Source: Bolinopsis microptera (Eukaryota; Ctenophora; Tentaculata; Lobata; Bolinopsidae). Taken from it: a stretch of 64,000 nucleotides of DNA. Position 1 is the stretch's first letter, and every line of letters begins with the position of its first letter. Under the pieces are notes generated by a model, which saw only the letters and a list, made by a program, of their open reading frames with translations, was not told the DNA's origin and did not search any database. The position numbers and the translations under genes are program-made. This document shows positions 59,788 through 64,000 of the stretch, piece after piece. Where the stretch lies: contig NC_087080.1 in the NCBI RefSeq assembly GCF_026151205.1, positions 5,436,797 to 5,500,796 of the forward strand, written 5' to 3'.

Positions 59788-60636
59788 TTACAAGGTTTAT
59801 ATCTCACTTGTGTGTTCAGTTAATGATTTTCTGTTAAAATTATCCCTCTTAAATTCAAAATTAAAAACTCTCTGGGAACTCTCCTTTTTTTTATTTACTG
59901 TACACCTTGGACCATCAATTCTTTTTTCGTTTAACTTGACACTTTTTGCATTTCAGGCTGTTGAAGTGTTATATGAAAGATCCAGTGCTTGGTTTTATAA
60001 GTGGAGCACTAAGGTAAAGAGGACTGCCAACTCTTGACCCCGAAAATTTGGACGCTTGACGGCTTTCTTGTGCCAGACCATATTTTTAATCGTTCAAATA
60101 TTCAAATCTCTGTTTTTAACGACTTATTTTTGAGCCGCACCCTAATTTGAATCTTCCTCTTTTGGCAATATGTTTTTGGTTAAGAAAACTGTTTAACGCT
60201 AGGAGAGTTGAATTTGTCTTGAAATTTTAATTTGTCAGTCCATCTGTAGATTCCAATGTTATAACTTATAGCCAGCTATTTTTGTTATTCTATTTTAAGA
60301 AAATCTTTTATTTTGTGGTATAATTAGATGCTCTTCAGCTCCAGCAAAGAAATCTGTTTCCTTCAATTCGCTCTTAAAGTTAACAGGTGCAAAAAGAATG
60401 GGTTCGAGAAATTGAAAACTGTTATACACAATACAATATGCCGCCACCTGTCTGGAAACAAATTTGTATTTGTTACTGGAGACGATGCAAATAATTGAAT
60501 GTGGAGGCATACACCAGCATTTCGAAACCCCTGGCGGAGGTTTGCAGTTTAATTGCAAATTGTGAACCATGCCATGCACTTTCTGCTTTTATTTCGAAAT
60601 CGGCTCATACTTAGGGGTAGTTCAAATATTACGTAT
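59788..60636 (+). other. FUBP-like 3' UTR and downstream flank
   Basis: Begins after the TAG at 59785-59787. No confident polyadenylation site was chosen. GGGGTAGTTCAAATATTACG at 60614 resembles the terminus of the MITE at 52096 (GGGGTCGTTCACATATTACG) and may be a remnant of a related element. Confidence 0.5.
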
Positions 60637-61244
60637 GGGGCCATCTACTCAGGACGTCCGCCAAATTTTCAGACCACCCACTCCCTGTCCGGGTGTGTCC
60701 GAATTCTCAAAATCTCCCCCGGATTTCCAGCTACTTTGAAGAGTACAAATAAAACTAACTCAAATTCATCGTTAATAATAATAAAATGTGTAGTTACTTA
60801 AAATAGACAATAATACATTTAGTGTCTAACAAGTTAAGCACAGTTACAATTAAGTACGTTAATAGCCATCCAATCGAATAAGTTTTAAGGCAAGCGGAGA
60901 ATATGCGAGTTGTGTCTCGGCCCTCATGAGCTGCGCTCGTTCAAAATACAGGGATGTAAACTTACAAAGTAATAGTGTCAAAGAGTTAAAATAAATGGGA
61001 CTTTTTCGTTAATTCTGCCAAAATGTCCGGATTTTCAGAAACCTTCCCCTGTCCGGATTCGTCCGAAATTCCAAAACCACCCCCCCCCCCCCCCCTCCGT
61101 AATACTATTTGCTGGACGTCCTTTAACGGGTGATACTCGTAAAATATCTGTTCCGTATATTGGACCGTCGACGACTCCAACTCTGAACTCGGCGCGCGTC
61201 CTGGTAGGTTGTAAACCTACAAGACGTCCTGAGTATATGGCCCC
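60637..61244. mobile_element. MITE-like element with ~30-bp terminal inverted repeats, itself hit by a 100-bp insertion
   Basis: Left end GGGGCCATCTACTCAGGACG (continues TCCGCCAAAT); the right end in reverse complement reads GGGGCCATATACTCAGGACG, and beyond the insertion TCCAGCAAAT. About 27 of 30 positions agree. The interior has a poly-C run (about 61079-61095) and repeated CCGGATT/TCCGAATT phrases. A 100-bp element entered the right TIR at 61123-61222. No clear target duplication of the host MITE is visible. Confidence 0.75.
61123..61222. mobile_element. ~100-bp short mobile element, copy 1, 8-bp target duplication
   Basis: Starts TTAACGGGTGATACTCGTAA and ends GGTAGGTTGTAAACCTACAA. Flanked by GACGTCCT at 61115-61122 and 61223-61230. 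The end holds a perfect hairpin GTAGGTT-GTA-AACCTAC. No coding capacity. Same sequence, with two small indels and a few substitutions, as copy 2 at 62492-62589. Confidence 0.85.
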
Positions 61245-61276
61245 TAATAAAACCACTTTTTGAGCAATTTTACCTC

Positions 61277-61430
61277 CTTGATTCACGATGTCAATCCTTC
61301 GCAGCTCAGTGAGGCACAGTGGTGCATCTCGCCGATGGCACAGTGGTGCATCTCGCATCTCTGTGGTTGCGAGAAGCATTATTGGATGCGCGCGCGCGAC
61401 CCAGTAGTGCATCGCGCTACAACTCCCTCC
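61277..61430 (+). repeat. Lone copy of the GC-rich unit found in the AlkB-LINE leader
   Basis: CTTGATTCACGATGTCAATC, then CAGTGGTGCATCTCGCCGAT (partly duplicated) and CCCAGTAGTGCATCGCGCTA match 26243-26375. No ORF1-like sequence follows, so the unit exists apart from that LINE. Confidence 0.75.
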
Positions 61431-61484
61431 GTAATCAGTTTTACACACAGCTACTGTGTCGAAATTACACTAGCTTAATCATTT

Positions 61485-64000
61485 GGAAACCCCCTCGGCT
61501 TACTTACTTGGGTTACTTGGGTTGGGTTCCGAGCTAGAGTGCTACCAGGCCAAGAATGTCTTGCATCTCCACCGCCATGTAGTAGCGTGTCAGAGACACG
61601 TGCCACCGGCCCACTCCAGCATTGAGTTCCTGTTCTGTCCAGTGTACCCAGGTGTTGGTGGAGTGTCAGGGAATTCATTGAGGAAAGCATCAAGAGCGGG
61701 TTTGAAAGTGGTCAAGGTCAGGAGGGACTTGATGGCGGGAGGGACCACGTTGTACAGTGCAGAGGCTCTAGAGGCAAAGGAGTTGAACCTCAGGTTATTG
61801 ACACTTGTGTACTTGGAGGACCCTAGTGGTCGTATACACGTAGTTCCGTATCGTGAGGTCTCGCGGAAGTTGATGTTCATGCTGTTTGGAGCGGTTCAAG
61901 TCCGGTAGTTTGCCGTGTTGTAGAAGCTGGAACTTTTCCTTGTTAAGCTCCATGTTGTTAGCATCAGCCCAATTCACAACCGAGAGAAGATCTTCTTGGA
62001 GAAGGATGCGATCGATATGGGAAGATATATCTTTGTGGAGCTTCGAGTCATCTGCAAACACTTTGATCTTGCTGTGCTTGACTACGGAGAAGATGTCGTC
62101 AATGTAGATGAGGAAGAGAAGGGGACCTAGGACAGTACCCTGAGGAACCCCACTGATGACGTCGATGATCGTGGACATGACCCCATCCACGATAACATGC
62201 TGCTTTCTGCCAGTAAGAAAGCTGGCTATCCAGTCGTAGAGCTTACCACGGATACCAAAGGCCTGAATCTTCTTGAGGAGTATCTTGTGGTCAACCTTAT
62301 CAAAGGCTTTGCTGAAGTCGAGGTAGAGCACGTCAGCATTTTTGTCGAGGTTGAGATCGCAGATTATATCCGCGATGTGATGGAGAAGCTGGGTGAGGCA
62401 GTTCTTGCCTTTTTGGAAACCGTGCTGATCAGGGTTGAACATATTGTTGCGTTCAAGGAAGCTGACCATCTGGTTGCGCATGATGCGTTCATTAACGGGT
62501 GATACTCGTAAAATATCTGTTCCATATATATTCCAGGACCGTCGACGAGTCCAACTCGGCGCGCGTCCTGGTAGGTTGTAAACCTACAATGCGTTCACAG
62601 AGTTTGATGAGGTGAGAAGTCAGTGAAACCGGCCTGTAGTTAGCGGCTACAGCCTTGCTCCCCTTCTTGAAGATAGGGATGATACTCTGGGAGCGGAACA
62701 TCTCAGCGATGTCCGAAGTATCAAAAGATAGCTGCCAGAGCGTGGCTATAGTGGGAGCTAGAGCGTCCTTGCATTCCTGCAAGATGAGAGCAGGGAACTT
62801 GTCTGGTCCTGGAGCGGAGAACCTCCCTGTTTCCTTGATAGCACTAAGGACGTCGTCAACCGAGAAGGTGATGTCGGAGAGTTCTTCTGTATGCCCTTTT
62901 TCGTCAGGGGTGTTATCGGGGTTGACGTTTTCAGGGTTACTGAAGGCTTTCTGGTACTGCTTCTGGAGGATGTTGCCCATAACAGTGGGATCGCACTGCA
63001 GGTTGTTAGCATCATCGGCGAGAGGTCCAACAGGCGCCTTGAACTTAGCCGATTTCTTAGCGTAAGAATAAAACGCCTTGGGATTGATCTTCATCTTAGC
63101 TAGCGCAGCAATTTCCTGTCGGAGCCGTTCTTGTTTGATGTCTTCCTTCATAAGAATTTCGATGTTAGCACGTTCGTTGTTGAGGTTATCGAGTTTAGTG
63201 CTGTTCCGTGGAGTTCTAACACCATGCTTTATAGCATTGATCCTGGCATTAAGGCGGCGCTTCTTACGAATAAGTTCCCTTCTGGGCTTGGGAATGGAGG
63301 ATTGTGAGGACAATTGGATGTTAGTGCTGTGCGAGGGAGCGTGCTTAGAGCATATGAACGCTACCTTGTCTTCAAACAATGTCCAAGCTGTATCCTGATC
63401 GTTGCTTGGGTCAGTGATAGAAGCCCAGTCTACTTCTAGCAGTTCTGCATTAATAGCATCCCAGTCTGCAGAGTTTAAGTTAATGTCATCAAGGAGGCAG
63501 GAGGGGGTGAAGACTGGCCGTTCCTGAGTCTGCGAGGGGAGGAGGAGTTCAGGATTGAGGAGAGTGCAGCTCACAATGTCATGATCTGATAACTCTGTCT
63601 TGGTAACAGAGATACTATGGATCGAGTCAGAGTCGTTTGAGAAAACGAGATCTAAGATGTTGCTCTTGCGAGTTGGCTCGAAGACCTCTTGTTGGAGCAG
63701 GCATTCTTCATTGAAGTTCAGAAGTGCTAGGGCTGATTGACGGTCTGAAAGGGAGATACTGCATCCTGTGTCGATAGAAGAATTCGTCCAGTTGATGAAG
63801 GGTAGGTTGAAATCTCCTGTAATGTGCAGTACAGGGGTGCGTTGAATTCCGTTGATGAACTGTTGGAGGGTAGAGAGGCATTCATCAAACTTGTCAAAAG
63901 GAGCTGAAGGGGGCCGGTAAATGCCCGCTATCACGATGTTAGCTTCTTTACTGTAGATGGCGACGAGTTCACAGTATGCAGTAGGAGTTTGAGAAGGACT
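61485..64000 (-). mobile_element. CR1-clade LINE, damaged, continues beyond right edge
   Basis: Minus-strand ORF2. From the edge: endonuclease end (VIAGIYRPP, ITGDFNLPFINW, ILDLVFSND, LSDHDIVSC), then RT (SAPGPDKFPALIL, IPIFKKGSK, NYRPVSLTSHLIKLCERI), an insertion of a 98-bp element at 62492-62589, then HGFQKGKNCLTQLL, VLYLDFSKAFDKVDH, SGVPQGTVLGPLLF and FADDSKLHKD. After the segment FQLLQHGKLPDL a large internal deletion (roughly 600 bp compared with other CR1 elements) and a frame change join it to the C-terminal end (RFNSFASRASALYNVVPP, TFKPALDAFLNEFPDTPP). The 3' end has ACTTGGGTT-type short repeats near 61500-61527. Confidence 0.88.
62492..62589. mobile_element. ~98-bp short mobile element, copy 2, 8-bp target duplication
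   Basis: Inserted in the RT region of the CR1 LINE. Flanked by TGCGTTCA at 62484-62491 and 62590-62597 (9 bp if the preceding A is counted). Ends as in copy 1. Contains CCAGGAC...GTCCTGG, a 7-bp stem, and the terminal hairpin GTAGGTT-GTA-AACCTAC. Confidence 0.88.

Noticed and set aside
61123-61222. Intact hammerhead ribozyme
   Set aside because: Only part of the core is suggested (GACGAG and a GTC before CTGG); neither CTGANGA nor GAAA is intact in either copy.

Overview
The window looks like nuclear DNA of an invertebrate animal. It carries intron-split animal genes (a laminin chain, an FUBP/KHSRP-type KH-domain protein, adenylosuccinate lyase) with GT-AG introns, about two thirds A+T by eye, and many kinds of retroelement. 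A non-bilaterian such as a cnidarian is plausible, but the sequence alone does not settle the species.

Layout. (1) 158-21557, minus: the 5' two-thirds or more of a laminin gene in at least 32 exons; the 3' part lies beyond the left edge. Its LN domain and late LE repeats are gamma-type, but it also has a laminin IV type B (LF) domain that gamma chains normally lack. Its introns hold minisatellites, a tRNA-derived SINE and, at 3407-4489 on the opposite strand, a two-exon gene for a small secreted protein. (2) 22.3-45.3 kb: a retroelement graveyard. It has an RTE-like fragment inserted in a smaller repeat, a second LINE 3' fragment, a nearly complete CR1-group LINE whose ORF1 fuses an AlkB-type dioxygenase to an SGNH esterase, a 5'-truncated LINE with an open 879-codon ORF, and a further LINE split by a Copia LTR retrotransposon. 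(3) 46906-48348, plus: intronless, intact adenylosuccinate lyase. (4) 48873-59787, plus: 16-exon FUBP/KHSRP-like gene with four KH domains and Gly- and Gln-rich tails; its long intron holds two MITEs. (5) 60.6-64 kb: a MITE, two copies of a ~100-bp element with 8-bp target duplications, and a degraded CR1 LINE that runs off the right edge.

The host genes are unrelated in function (basement membrane, purine synthesis, RNA/ssDNA binding). The most unusual items are the AlkB-SGNH ORF1 of the LINE at 26.2-31.7 kb and the LF-bearing gamma-type laminin. Exon borders were read by eye from splice motifs and reading phase; most agree in phase, and the uncertain ones are marked.
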